In this document: in pieces, positions 42,592 through 51,490 of the stretch | Layout: every line of letters begins with the position of its first letter | Position numbering within the stretch: the first letter of the stretch is position 1 | Assembly (NCBI GenBank): GCA_002492525.1 | Contig: DKZA01000047.1 | Span: 13,755 to 77,754 of the forward strand | Direction of reading: 5' to 3' | From: Lachnospiraceae bacterium UBA7086 | GTDB taxonomy: Bacteria > Bacillota > Clostridia > Lachnospirales > Lachnospiraceae | Length of the DNA stretch: 64,000 nucleotides | Notes under the pieces: model-generated | What the model saw: only the letters and a program-made list of their open reading frames with translations | Databases searched by the model: none | Told to the model about the DNA's origin: nothing | Program-made: the position numbers and the translations under genes

Positions 42592-44064
42592 ATGCTGTAC
42601 ATAGGTGTAGATTTAGGAACCAGTGCCGTAAAACTTCTTTTGATGGAGGGAAGCGGCAGAATTGTCAACATCGTATCCAGGGAATATCCTTTGTATTTTC
42701 CGCATCCGGGCTGGTCGGAACAAAAACCGGAGGATTGGTATGAACAGAGCATCGAGGGCATCAAGGAACTGATTGCGGATGTAGATAAAAGTCAGATCGC
42801 AGGCATCAGCTTTGGCGGGCAGATGCACGGCCTGGTGATTCTGGATGAAAAGGACGAAGTGATCCGCCCTGCAATCCTGTGGAATGACGGAAGAACCACC
42901 GAGGAGTGCGATTATCTGAATAATGTGATCGGTAAGGATAAGCTGTCTCAGTATACGGCTAATATTTCCTTTACGGGTTTCACAGCGCCCAAGATTCTCT
43001 GGGTAAAAAATAAAGAGCCGGAGAATTTTGCCAGAATCAAAAAGATTATGCTCCCTAAAGATTATATTGCCTATAAGCTGACAGGGGTGCACTGCACGGA
43101 TGTGTCTGATGCCTCCGGTATGCTTCTGTTTGATGTTAAGAACCGCTGCTGGTCTAAGGAAATGTGTGAGATCTGCGGCGTGAAAGAAGAACAGCTTGCG
43201 AAGATATATGAAAGTTATGAGACGGTAGGTACTGTGCTTCCGGAAATAGCAAAGGAACTGGGCATTTCGGAGACAGTCAAGGTAGCGGCAGGCGGCGGCG
43301 ATAATGCGGCAGCTGCGGTGGGTACCGGCACCGTAGGAGACGGTATGTGTAATATCTCCCTGGGTACCAGCGGAACAATCTTTATCTCTTCCAATAAGTT
43401 TGGAGTGGACAAATTCAATGCGCTTCATGCTTTTGCCCATGCGGACGGGCATTATCATCTGATGGGATGTATGCTCAGCGCAGCATCCTGTAATAAATGG
43501 TGGATGGATGATATCATTGGCACTGAGGCTTATGCGGATGAGCAGAAAGCAATCACTGACGACAAGCTTGGAGAGAATCATGTGTATTTCCTGCCTTACC
43601 TGATGGGTGAGCGTTCCCCGCACAATGATCCCAATGCGAGAGGAACTTTCATTGGCATGACCATGGATACCACCAGGGCGGATATGACGCAGGCAGTGTT
43701 GGAAGGTGTGGCCTTTGCCCTCAGGGATTCTCTTGAGGTGGCAAAATCTCTGGGTATTCATATCGAGAGGACCAAGATCTGCGGCGGCGGAGCCAAGAGT
43801 CCTTTATGGAAGCGGATGATTGCCAATATCATGAATCTGAAAGTAGATGTGATTGAGAGTGAAGAAGGACCGGCCATGGGAGGCGCTATGCTGGCGGCTG
43901 TGGCTTGCGGTGAGTATGCGAGCGTGGAGGAAGCGGCGGCTAAGATCGTGAAGATTATAGATACCGTGGAACCAGAAGCTGATCTGGTGGCTAAGTATGA
44001 GGCACGTTATCAGAAATTTAAGAAAATATATCCTGCATGTAAGGAATTATTTACGCTCATTTAG
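42592..44064 (+). CDS. xylB: Xylulokinase-like FGGY kinase
   Basis: Phosphorylates a ketopentose or ketohexose, probably D-xylulose or a fuculose/ribulose-type sugar given the isomerase at 47130. A 490-residue FGGY kinase: MLYIGVDLGTSAVKLLL, HPGWSEQKPEDWY, GGQMHGLV, ILWNDGRTTEEC, DVSDASGMLLFDV and ICGGGAKSPLWKRMIANI, all normal for XylB. ATG 42592 has GGGAGGG. It is the first gene of the operon behind the LacI-type operator. No transporter gene is in the operon. The true substrate may not be xylulose. Confidence 0.87.
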   Translation: MLYIGVDLGTSAVKLLLMEGSGRIVNIVSREYPLYFPHPGWSEQKPEDWYEQSIEGIKELIADVDKSQIAGISFGGQMHGLVILDEKDEVIRPAILWNDGRTTEECDYLNNVIGKDKLSQYTANISFTGFTAPKILWVKNKEPENFARIKKIMLPKDYIAYKLTGVHCTDVSDASGMLLFDVKNRCWSKEMCEICGVKEEQLAKIYESYETVGTVLPEIAKELGISETVKVAAGGGDNAAAAVGTGTVGDGMCNISLGTSGTIFISSNKFGVDKFNALHAFAHADGHYHLMGCMLSAASCNKWWMDDIIGTEAYADEQKAITDDKLGENHVYFLPYLMGERSPHNDPNARGTFIGMTMDTTRADMTQAVLEGVAFALRDSLEVAKSLGIHIERTKICGGGAKSPLWKRMIANIMNLKVDVIESEEGPAMGGAMLAAVACGEYASVEEAAAKIVKIIDTVEPEADLVAKYEARYQKFKKIYPACKELFTLI

Positions 44065-44121
44065 GGTAGAAAGCTTTGTGTCAAGGCACAGGGTATTACG
44101 ACTGATACGGAGAATGACAGC

Positions 44122-46440
44122 ATGTGGAAATGGAAAGAGAAATTCGATCGGAAACATAGGATTTTAGCGGTCATATTGTTGGAAGTGTTGTTTGTTGTTA
44201 TTTATAGTATCGTTGTTGTGATGAGATATTCATCATATCAGTCTGTTGATTTTGCGGATAGTGATATGCAGCTATATAGCGAAGAAGGCAGTGTTCAGGA
44301 AGGAAATTATACAGATGTTTCCTTTGCTGAAATAAAGACTGTGGTGACACCGGCTTTTAGACTGCAAAATGGGATTTATTATGTGCAGGCATCTGTCCGG
44401 GGACAAGGACCCATCAAAGGTGGTCTGATTTATGATCGGGCAAGAAACGGCAAAGAGCTGGTGAATAACGATGAGTTTCGAGTCAGACCGGAGAAAGAGA
44501 GTATTTCCTTTCGCGTCAGGGTTCAGGAAGACTCACCGATGCGTTTCAAGGTGAGATTGACCGGTGATGCCATGGAGGGAGATTATATTCAGCTGCTTGA
44601 GGTTCATGTAATACCCTCCAAGGTGACCTGTCTGTACCGGATTTTTTGCCTGACGATGTTTTTATTAGCAATTAATCTGTTAGTATGGGGATATTGCAGA
44701 TACTATAAGAAATGGAGCAGGAAGCAGCAGATTATCTGTATGGTACTGATAGCTGTTTCGGTGTTTACGAGCCTTCCCTTTTTTCAGGAGGGATTGGTGC
44801 CTGCCGTTGATCTGATGTTTCATTTACAGCGTATTGAAGGCGTTTGTCAGGGCTTGTTATCCGGACAGTTTCCGGTGAGAATACATCCCGGATGGCTGGA
44901 TGGACACGGTTATGCAGCTTCTGTTTTTTATGGTGATATTTTCTTGTATCCGTCGGCTGTTATGAGAATCGTAGGATTTACCGTGGAGGAAGCCTACAAA
45001 TTTTACATGTTTTGTGTCAATGCCATGACAGTAGCCATTGCTTTTTATGCTTTTTATAAAATGACAAAGGATGAATTGGCGGCGATGGCGGGCAGTATCC
45101 TGTACGCCGGAAATCTGTACAGGGTGGATTGTCTTCACCAGGCGAAGGTGGGAAGATGCAGTGCCATGATGTTCTATCCCTTAATCCTTGTCGGGTTTTA
45201 CCTTCTGTTTACGGAAGATGTGGACAGTAAGGAATATAAGAGAATATGGGTATATTTAACAGCTGGTTTTACAGGGCTTTTGATGACGCATATGCTTAGC
45301 GGCTTAATGGTGGCAGTTTATGCGGTAATAGCCTGTCTGCTCATGTTTAAAAGAGTACTCCGCAAGAACACGATGCTTGAACTTTTGAAGGCGGCAGGGG
45401 GATTTGTTCTGTTAAATCTGTGGTTTGTGGTACCGTTTCTCAGCTATATGTGCAGTGAGAAACTTCTGATTAATTCACGACTTAACAGGGTCATCGGAGA
45501 AGAGGCAGATTACTATGCGCTGCTGGAGGATTTTACGCAGGAGGGGAAGGATCTCTATCACCTGGTTTTAGAAAGAGATTCCATGGGATACGCCCTGTTG
45601 TTATTGCTGATACTTTATGTGGTCACAATACCACTTCAGCAAAAAGGGGATTCGTTGACTTTGCGGAGCAGATGGCTTTTTGGCGGTACGCTGTTAACTT
45701 TGTGGGTATGTATGAAATCATTTCCGGTGGTGGAGATTGCAAGGCTGTCAGACATCTTTTATAAATATTTTAAAACAACGCAGTATCAGATTCGGTTTAT
45801 GAGTGTGACAATTGTGTTTGCCGCTTGTATGGGTGCCGTATTTTTTGCCATGAGGCTGTTAAAAGATAAAGAGTTGTGGCTATTGGCGGGCATTTTATTG
45901 TGTATTACCGTATGGCAGAATGACCTTTATTTTCAGGATATGACAGCGGAAGAAGTGTGTCTGGATACGGCGGATCTGAATTTTTATCAGGGAAAAGGCA
46001 CTACATACAGTGTGGGAAATGCAGAGTATTTACCGGTAAATGTGGACAGACAGCAGTTGACGGATGCAGTTGTGGGACAGGAAGGTCTCAAGATAGAAGC
46101 AGTGGACAGGAAGTACCTGGCGTATCAAATGGAAGTCAATAACCCTACAGAGCAAGAGAAGGAAATCAAACTGCCGGTGCTCTATTATACAGGGTATCGG
46201 GCAAAGGATATGAGCAGTCATAGCATATTGACGACTTACATGGGCGAGAATGGTTGTGTCACCGTGAAGGTGCCGGCTAACTACAGCGGACGTTTTGAGA
46301 TGAAATATCACGAGGCGTGGTATTGGCGTATAGCGGAGATGGTTTCTCTGCTGACGCTTGTAATAGGAATATATTATATGAACAGGAAAGGAGTCAAAGG
46401 AAATGGAGATCAAGAAAGTGACAGATCCGTCATTTCGTAA
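44122..46440 (+). CDS. Large multi-pass membrane protein, YfhO/GT-C-like
   Basis: A 772-residue protein with one N-terminal membrane segment, an extracellular beta-rich part (about 40-165), about ten membrane segments (170-620), a second soluble part (640-740) and a last membrane segment. An Asp after the first of these (PAVDLMFHLQRIEG), a conserved-looking YAASVFYGDIFLYPSAV and LYAGNLYRVDC recall YfhO/GT-C lipid-linked sugar transferases. I cannot name a family with certainty. It sits between xylB and the DUF4867 gene and overlaps the latter by 38 bp, so it is part of the transcript although the other genes are sugar catabolic. A glycosyl transfer role is an inference. Confidence 0.6.
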   Translation: MWKWKEKFDRKHRILAVILLEVLFVVIYSIVVVMRYSSYQSVDFADSDMQLYSEEGSVQEGNYTDVSFAEIKTVVTPAFRLQNGIYYVQASVRGQGPIKGGLIYDRARNGKELVNNDEFRVRPEKESISFRVRVQEDSPMRFKVRLTGDAMEGDYIQLLEVHVIPSKVTCLYRIFCLTMFLLAINLLVWGYCRYYKKWSRKQQIICMVLIAVSVFTSLPFFQEGLVPAVDLMFHLQRIEGVCQGLLSGQFPVRIHPGWLDGHGYAASVFYGDIFLYPSAVMRIVGFTVEEAYKFYMFCVNAMTVAIAFYAFYKMTKDELAAMAGSILYAGNLYRVDCLHQAKVGRCSAMMFYPLILVGFYLLFTEDVDSKEYKRIWVYLTAGFTGLLMTHMLSGLMVAVYAVIACLLMFKRVLRKNTMLELLKAAGGFVLLNLWFVVPFLSYMCSEKLLINSRLNRVIGEEADYYALLEDFTQEGKDLYHLVLERDSMGYALLLLLILYVVTIPLQQKGDSLTLRSRWLFGGTLLTLWVCMKSFPVVEIARLSDIFYKYFKTTQYQIRFMSVTIVFAACMGAVFFAMRLLKDKELWLLAGILLCITVWQNDLYFQDMTAEEVCLDTADLNFYQGKGTTYSVGNAEYLPVNVDRQQLTDAVVGQEGLKIEAVDRKYLAYQMEVNNPTEQEKEIKLPVLYYTGYRAKDMSSHSILTTYMGENGCVTVKVPANYSGRFEMKYHEAWYWRIAEMVSLLTLVIGIYYMNRKGVKGNGDQESDRSVIS

Positions 46441-47026
46441 GTATGGCAGGGTCGTAGAGGGAATTGATTTCACGGATTTGGTGGAAGCAATCAAGAAGGA
46501 AACGCCGTTGCCGGAAGGGGTAGCTTATGAGCCGTCTATCCCGGCATTGGAAGCTACGCAGGCGGCTAAGGATTTACAGAGGAGGACCTATGGCGAACTG
46601 CCTATCGAGGTGGGATACTGCAATGGGCATAATTATAAGCTCAATGCCGTGGAATATCACAGGAGTTCTGAGATTAATGTGGCGGCAACGGATGCAGTGC
46701 TGATCGTAGGCATGCAGCAGGACATCACAGATGATTTTACTTATGAAACGGCTAAAATGGAAGCTTTTCTGGTAGAAGCGGGTACGGCAGTGGAAATTTA
46801 TGCGACGACACTTCATTATGCGCCCTGCAGTGCGGATGAGAATGGCTTCCAAGTAGGCATCGTGCTTCCGGCAGGCACCAACTATCCGCTTCAGGAGAAA
46901 CATGAGGGTTGGGAAGATGCCCTGATCACGGCTCAGAACAAGTGGCTGATCGGCCATGCGGAGGGCGGACTTGACGCAGGCGCACATATCGGACTTGTGG
47001 GTAAGAATCTGGATATCCGAGAATAA
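46403..47026 (+). CDS. DUF4867 family protein
   Basis: A 207-residue soluble protein that matches DUF4867 in length and layout (KYGRVVEGIDFTDLVEAI near the start, IEVGYCNGHNYKLNAVEYH, EIYATTLHYAPC, GLVGKNLDIRE at the end). The fold looks cupin-like, and the family is regularly found beside xylulokinase and fucose-isomerase-like genes. That suggests a sugar mutarotase or isomerase role, but the function is unknown. The start overlaps the membrane protein gene by 38 bp; AAAGGAG (46387-46393) serves as ribosome binding site. A family-2 repeat begins one base after its stop codon. Confidence 0.8.
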   Translation: MEIKKVTDPSFRKYGRVVEGIDFTDLVEAIKKETPLPEGVAYEPSIPALEATQAAKDLQRRTYGELPIEVGYCNGHNYKLNAVEYHRSSEINVAATDAVLIVGMQQDITDDFTYETAKMEAFLVEAGTAVEIYATTLHYAPCSADENGFQVGIVLPAGTNYPLQEKHEGWEDALITAQNKWLIGHAEGGLDAGAHIGLVGKNLDIRE

Positions 47027-47027
47027 C

Positions 47028-47085
47028 AAAAGTAAATTTGCTTCGCAAATTAACTTTGCGAGATCCGCTTTGCGGACTATATTAT
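47028..47085 (+). repeat. Intergenic repeat, family 2, copy 1
   Basis: Begins AAAAGTAAATTTGCTTCGC one base after the DUF4867 stop codon and continues with hairpins (AATTTGC-TTC-GCAAATT and CCGC-TTT-GCGG) before the isomerase leader. The same opening occurs in copies 2 and 3 on the minus strand. Confidence 0.6.
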
Positions 47086-47129
47086 ATTTATAAACAACCG
47101 GCAGCACCGGTTAAAGGAGGATAAACAAT

Positions 47130-48614
47130 ATGAACAATTTACCGAAAGTAAAAATTGGTATCGTGGCGGTAAGCCGCGACTGTTTCCCGGCATCTCTTGC
47201 TGTGAACAGAAGAAAAGCTCTGGTGGAGGCTTACAAGGCAAAATATGATGCAGCAGATATCTATGAATGTCCGATCTGTATCATTGAGAGCGAGATTGAT
47301 ATGGTAAATGCCTTGAAGGACATCAAAGACCAGGGATGTAACGCACTTTGTGTATATCTGGGTAACTTTGGTCCCGAAATTTCAGAGACTCTGCTGGCAA
47401 AGCATTTTGAAGGTCCGAAGATGTTTGTGGCAGCGGCAGAAGAGTCTCAGAATGATCTGATTCAGGGACGTGGCGATGCTTATTGCGGTATGCTCAATGC
47501 AAGTTATAATCTGAAGCTGCGTAACATCAAAGCCTATATTCCCGAGTATCCTGTAGGCGATGCAGAGGACTGTGCCGATATGATTCACGAGTTCGTTCCG
47601 ATTGCACGCGCAGTGGCGGCACTTGCTAATTTGAAGATTATATCCTTTGGTCCGAGACCGCTCAATTTCCTGGCTTGTAATGCACCTATTAAGCAGCTTT
47701 ACAACCTGGGTGTAGAGATTGAAGAGAATTCCGAACTGGATCTGTTTGAGGCGTTTAATAAACACGCGAATGATCCTCGTATTCCGGATGTGGTGAAAGA
47801 TATGGAGGCAGAGCTTGGCGATGGCAACAATAAGCCTTCTATTCTTCCTAAGCTGGCACAGTATGAATTGACACTTCTCGACTGGGTAGAGGAGCATAAG
47901 GGTTATCGTGAGTATGTGACACTTACCAGCAAATGCTGGCCTGCCTTCCAGACACAGTTCGGCTTTGTTCCCTGCTTCGTGAACAGCCGTCTTGCGGGCA
48001 GAGGTATCCCGGTATCCTGTGAGGTAGATATCTACGGTACTCTGAGTGAGTTTATCGGTCAGGCAGTCAGCGACGATATCGTAACTCTGCTTGATATCAA
48101 TAATTCCGTACCGAAGGATATGTACAAAGAGTCTATTGAAGGCAAGTTTGATTATAAGTACACGGATACATTCATGGGCTTCCACTGTGGCAATACCTGC
48201 TCCAAGAAGCTGTCCAAGTGCAGTATGGAGTATCAGATGATTATGGCAAGATCTCTTCCGGAGGAAGTGACACAGGGTACTCTTGAGGGAGACATCGTTC
48301 CTGGAGATATCACTTTCTATCGCCTGCAGAGTACCGCTGACAATATTCTGCGTGCTTATGTGGCAGAGGGTGAGGTGCTTCCGGTAGCTACCAAGTCCTT
48401 TGGCGGTATCGGTGTATTCGCTATTCCTGAAATGGGCAGATTCTATCGCCATGTATTGATTGAGAAGAATTATCCTCATCATGGTGCGGTGGCCTTTGGT
48501 CATTTCGGCAAGGCTCTGTATGAGGTGTTTAAGTACATCGGTGTAGATGTGAGCGAGATTGGCTATAATCAGCCTAAGAGCCTTCCTTATCCGACAGAGA
48601 ATCCTTTTGCATAA
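47130..48614 (+). CDS. L-fucose/L-arabinose isomerase-like protein
   Basis: A 494-residue cytoplasmic aldose-ketose isomerase of the FucI/AraA fold. Visible parts: KIGIVAVSRDCFPASLAV at the start, CNALCVYLGNFGPE, ISFGPRPLNF, a metal-site region around CEVDIYGTLSEFIGQAV, FMGFHCGNTCSKKL and YPHHGAVAFGHFGKALYEVFKYIG near the end. The protein is more like the short Clostridia clade than E. coli FucI (591 residues). With xylB it would turn an aldose into a phosphorylated ketose. AAAGGAGG precedes ATG 47130. A terminator closes the operon. Confidence 0.85.
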   Translation: MNNLPKVKIGIVAVSRDCFPASLAVNRRKALVEAYKAKYDAADIYECPICIIESEIDMVNALKDIKDQGCNALCVYLGNFGPEISETLLAKHFEGPKMFVAAAEESQNDLIQGRGDAYCGMLNASYNLKLRNIKAYIPEYPVGDAEDCADMIHEFVPIARAVAALANLKIISFGPRPLNFLACNAPIKQLYNLGVEIEENSELDLFEAFNKHANDPRIPDVVKDMEAELGDGNNKPSILPKLAQYELTLLDWVEEHKGYREYVTLTSKCWPAFQTQFGFVPCFVNSRLAGRGIPVSCEVDIYGTLSEFIGQAVSDDIVTLLDINNSVPKDMYKESIEGKFDYKYTDTFMGFHCGNTCSKKLSKCSMEYQMIMARSLPEEVTQGTLEGDIVPGDITFYRLQSTADNILRAYVAEGEVLPVATKSFGGIGVFAIPEMGRFYRHVLIEKNYPHHGAVAFGHFGKALYEVFKYIGVDVSEIGYNQPKSLPYPTENPFA

Positions 48615-48662
48615 GACACAGGTATTATATGCATTAAAAGAATGAAAGGTATTAAAGACATA

Positions 48663-48696
48663 AAAAGGGCGGAACTTTTGGTTCCGCTCCTTTTAT
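48663..48696 (+). terminator. Terminator of the sugar operon
   Basis: AAAAGGGCGGAAC (48663-48675), loop TTTTG, GTTCCGCTCCTTTT (48681-48694) with one small bulge. It runs into the end of repeat copy 2. Confidence 0.75.
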
Positions 48697-48793
48697 GTGA
48701 TAGAAAACTTTTCGGTTCATGTCCGAGGCTGCGAAGCAGTCCTCGCAATCGAGCGTAGCTCGATTTGTTATATTGCAAAGTAACTTTACTTTT
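48691..48793 (-). repeat. Intergenic repeat, family 2, copy 2
   Basis: On the minus strand it begins AAAAGTAAAGTTACTTTGC two bases after the stop of the FliD-like gene. It then has two hairpin inserts (AATCGAG-CTACG-CTCGATT and CTGC-TTC-GCAG), CTCGGACATG, and ends TTTTCTATCACATAAAA. Copy 3 has the same blocks without the inserts. Confidence 0.65.
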
Positions 48794-48795
48794 GA

Positions 48796-50043
48796 TCAGA
48801 GGGTGGTATCCAGTGTGGATCCGGTATTGACATTACTATAGCCGCCCTGACTGGTGTAGGTTTTATTGTTCAGGGATTCTCCCTGGCTGGCATAACGGTA
48901 AATGCTGTTGATTCTGTCAGTCATCTTTTCCCCGAAAGAGTAGACACCGGTGAATAAATTTTTGACATTGCCCATATCCGCTTCCTTGAACTGGGTCTCG
49001 TCTATGGAAAGGGTCTTATCAGAATTTACCGTGACACCCATTCTGGAGAAAGCGCTCTTGTTACCGTTTACAAGACTCTTTAAATAATTTGCCTGATTGA
49101 TGACGTTGGAGTTCTTACTGTCGTTGGTATTTTTGATCAGGGCATTATAATCTTTCACAAAGGTAGAAAATGCGTCATATACATTGTCTTTGTTCTCATT
49201 GGTGATGTCCATGCTGCCCAGCTTTTCCAAAGACTTATAGAGCGTGCTCGCAGAAGCAGCGGAAGCAGGATCTTCCACAGTCTTGGAAACTTCTTTATTG
49301 GAAGAGGAACCGCTGGTCTTGGAAGTGCCAGAAGAGGAACTTCCCGTGCTTCCGGCGTATTTTGCTTTGGAAGAAGTAACGGCCTCGCCATCACCGGCGG
49401 CGCGGTAGATTCTGCTCGCCCGGTCAACGGCCTTATCGGCAAAAGAACCAATGCCGCCAAATAGTGTTTTGACAGTACCTGCGCGGCCGCTGTCATCGGT
49501 AAACCCTTTTTTGAAAGAATCTTCATCCAGAGACAATGTCCTGTCAGAATTCATGGTGATCCCTATTTTGGCAAAGAGCTTGTAATTGCTATAGTAGGAG
49601 TTATACAGTGCATCTGTCTGTTTCTGGACGGTGGAATTGTCACTCTTTGCGCCGCTCTTCATCAGACTGTTATAATCCTTGATAAAGGATGATACGGCAT
49701 CCGTAATTTTCTGCACATTCTCTTCGCTGTGATCATCATAATCCAAGGTGCCCAGTTTGCTGGCAGATTTATAGAGTGCGCTGGCAGCAGAGGCGGAGGA
49801 ACTGTCTTTTACTTTCTTTGTTTTGGAAGCGGATGTTTTCTCATCCTCTTCGCCATCCTCGGTCTTTAGCTTGGCATAGTAAGATTTCATCATTTTTCCG
49901 TAGCTGCCGTTTTTGATCGCTGCATAATCCGTGAGCAGCGATGAGCCGTCAAAGCCGCCGGAACTGCCGGAACCGGCTCCGCTCAACAGGCTGGAATAAG
50001 TATCTGCTAATCCTGAATTTAGTCCGTTTAAACTGATTCCCAT
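48796..50043 (-). CDS. FliD-like protein with two tandem domains
   Basis: A 415-residue protein, Ser/Lys/Asp-rich, no signal peptide or membrane segment. Two copies of a domain of about 130 residues (about 85-215 and 265-395) share ASALYKS..LG, a helix with F(I/V)KDYN(S/A)L(M/I)K, then G(I/V)T(M/V)NSD(R/K)TLS(L/I)DE and VK(T/N)LF.G..SF..K..DR...IYR. The middle part matches the C-terminus of the flagellar cap protein FliD. A Ser/Gly/Thr-rich linker joins the two. No other flagellar gene is in the window, so export or filament function is uncertain. The start at 50043 is set by GGAGGG; an upstream ATG adds five residues. Family-2 repeats lie on both sides. Confidence 0.65.
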   Translation of the reverse strand: MGISLNGLNSGLADTYSSLLSGAGSGSSGGFDGSSLLTDYAAIKNGSYGKMMKSYYAKLKTEDGEEDEKTSASKTKKVKDSSSASAASALYKSASKLGTLDYDDHSEENVQKITDAVSSFIKDYNSLMKSGAKSDNSTVQKQTDALYNSYYSNYKLFAKIGITMNSDRTLSLDEDSFKKGFTDDSGRAGTVKTLFGGIGSFADKAVDRASRIYRAAGDGEAVTSSKAKYAGSTGSSSSGTSKTSGSSSNKEVSKTVEDPASAASASTLYKSLEKLGSMDITNENKDNVYDAFSTFVKDYNALIKNTNDSKNSNVINQANYLKSLVNGNKSAFSRMGVTVNSDKTLSIDETQFKEADMGNVKNLFTGVYSFGEKMTDRINSIYRYASQGESLNNKTYTSQGGYSNVNTGSTLDTTL

Positions 50044-50089
50044 TTTGCATCCCTCCATGTAGTGGTGTTCGACTTCCGTGTCTGATGTG

Positions 50090-50146
50090 TTTTATGTAAT
50101 AGAAAGTTCCTTCGCATATCCGAGTCCGCGAAGTAAATTTACTTTT
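50090..50146 (-). repeat. Intergenic repeat, family 2, copy 3
   Basis: On the minus strand: AAAAGTAAATTTACTTCGC, GGACTCGGATATG, CGAAGG, CTTTCTATTACATAAAA. Same blocks and order as copy 2 but without its hairpin inserts. It lies upstream of the FliD-like gene, so that gene is bracketed by two copies in the same orientation. Confidence 0.65.
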
Positions 50147-50241
50147 TCTTATATATATTATCTCGGTTTTTCTATGGATTTGTAAAGGGGTAAATCTATT
50201 TTTTTCTAAAATTTTATGACATTTTTTCTGCTTTTGGTAAC

Positions 50242-51291
50242 TCAGTCTAATTTCAGATCGTTTTCTTTGATCCAGTTAATTTTTCTTAGGATATTTCCCA
50301 TCACCAGAGAAATAACAGCAGGCAGAATGAAGCTGATCAGAATCAGCCCAATCCAGTCAAAAGCAGTGACGGAAGCTTTTGTGCCGGCGGCGATATCGTT
50401 AATCCATCCGGAGTATACGCCAATTTGGCCAACCAGACCGCAGGTGCCCATACCGGAAGAGACCGGGGTGCCGTTCATCTGCAGATGGAAAATGCAGGTG
50501 GCAAGAGGGCCCGTGATGGCGGAGGCAACAATCGGGGGAATCCAGATTCTGGGGTTTTTGAGGATATTTCCCATCTGCAGCATGGAAGTACCAAGTCCCT
50601 GGGAAATCAATCCGCCCCATTTGTTTTCTTTAAAACTCATGACAGCAAATCCCACCATATTGGCACAGCATCCTGCTACCGCTGCACCACCTGCGAGTCC
50701 TGTCAGGGAAAGTGCCGCGCAGATTGCGGCGGAGGAGATAGGAAGTGTCAGGGCGATACCCACCAGTACGGAGACGATAATGCCCATCAGGAATGGCTGC
50801 AGTTCGGTAGCCCACATGATCAGACGTCCCAGGCTGCTGGCTGCCGTGCCGATGCCGGGAGCAAGCAGTGTGGAGAGCGCTACGCCCACAAAGATGGTGA
50901 CAAAGGGTGTTACCAGAATATCGATTTTAGTCTCTTTAGAGACCAGTTTACCACATTCGGCGGCCAGAATGGCAATGATCAGGACTGCCAGAGGGCCGCC
51001 TGCACCGCCCAGTTCATTGGCAGCACCGCCCACGGCCGCCAGAGAAAAGAGTACAAGGGGCGGGGCCTGCAAGGCAAAACCAATAGAGATTGCCATAGCG
51101 GGGCCGGCCATGGCGGAGGCGTAGCTGCCGATGGTTACCAGATATTCGATACCGGTCTGCTGGCCCAGTGTTTTGATGATTGTTCCAATCAGGAGAGAAC
51201 AGAAAAGCCCCTGTGCCATGGCACTTAGACAGTCTACACCATAGCGTTTTAAGGAAAAGCTGATGTTTTTGCGTTCTAAAAATTCTTTCAT
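50242..51291 (-). CDS. PfoR-type PTS EIIC-like membrane protein
   Basis: About 349 residues with nine or ten hydrophobic segments. The order LSAMAQGLFCSLLIGTIIKTLG, SYASAMAGPAMAISIGFALQAPPLVLFSLAAVG, TLPISSAAICAALSLTGLAGGAAVAGCCANMVGF and GPLATCIFHLQMNGTPVSSGMGTCGLVGQI is that of PfoR/COG3641 proteins, EIIC-like transporters without EIIA or EIIB. The substrate is unknown, and a regulatory role has been suggested for PfoR in Clostridium perfringens. Start is uncertain: ATG 51291 fits the family's N-terminus (MKEFLERKNI), but 51318 and 51336 are open too. No PTS partner is beside it. Confidence 0.82.
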   Translation of the reverse strand: MKEFLERKNISFSLKRYGVDCLSAMAQGLFCSLLIGTIIKTLGQQTGIEYLVTIGSYASAMAGPAMAISIGFALQAPPLVLFSLAAVGGAANELGGAGGPLAVLIIAILAAECGKLVSKETKIDILVTPFVTIFVGVALSTLLAPGIGTAASSLGRLIMWATELQPFLMGIIVSVLVGIALTLPISSAAICAALSLTGLAGGAAVAGCCANMVGFAVMSFKENKWGGLISQGLGTSMLQMGNILKNPRIWIPPIVASAITGPLATCIFHLQMNGTPVSSGMGTCGLVGQIGVYSGWINDIAAGTKASVTAFDWIGLILISFILPAVISLVMGNILRKINWIKENDLKLD

Positions 51292-51405
51292 AATTTGGAA
51301 AGCCGTCCTTTCTGACATTTTATGACATTCAGTCATATTGTAGTGGTTTATCAGGTTTTGTCAAGTCTGTCTGTTGGAAAAATGTTTGCTTTTGAGGCAA
51401 GAAGA

Positions 51406-51434
51406 TTGCACTGTGCGAAAGGATACGGTAAGAT
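51406..51434 (+). promoter_or_regulatory. Sigma-A promoter for the small membrane protein and the fusion enzyme
   Basis: TTGCAC (51406-51411), 17 bp, TAAGAT (51429-51434). It lies about 57 bp ahead of the gene at 51491 and probably also serves the large gene that starts 6 bp after it. Confidence 0.65.
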
Positions 51435-51490
51435 GATATATAGTAAGAAAGCATCATGAAAATGTTACAGGAATGAGGGAGAACAGAAAG

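Noticed and set aside
42613..43761. 382-codon minus-strand open frame
   Set aside because: Antisense shadow of the xylulokinase gene.
47382..48503. 373-codon minus-strand open frame
   Set aside because: Antisense shadow of the fucose-isomerase-like gene.
50216..51124. 302-codon plus-strand open frame
   Set aside because: Antisense to the PfoR-type membrane protein; Pro/Ala-rich composition is what its hydrophobic codons give in reverse.
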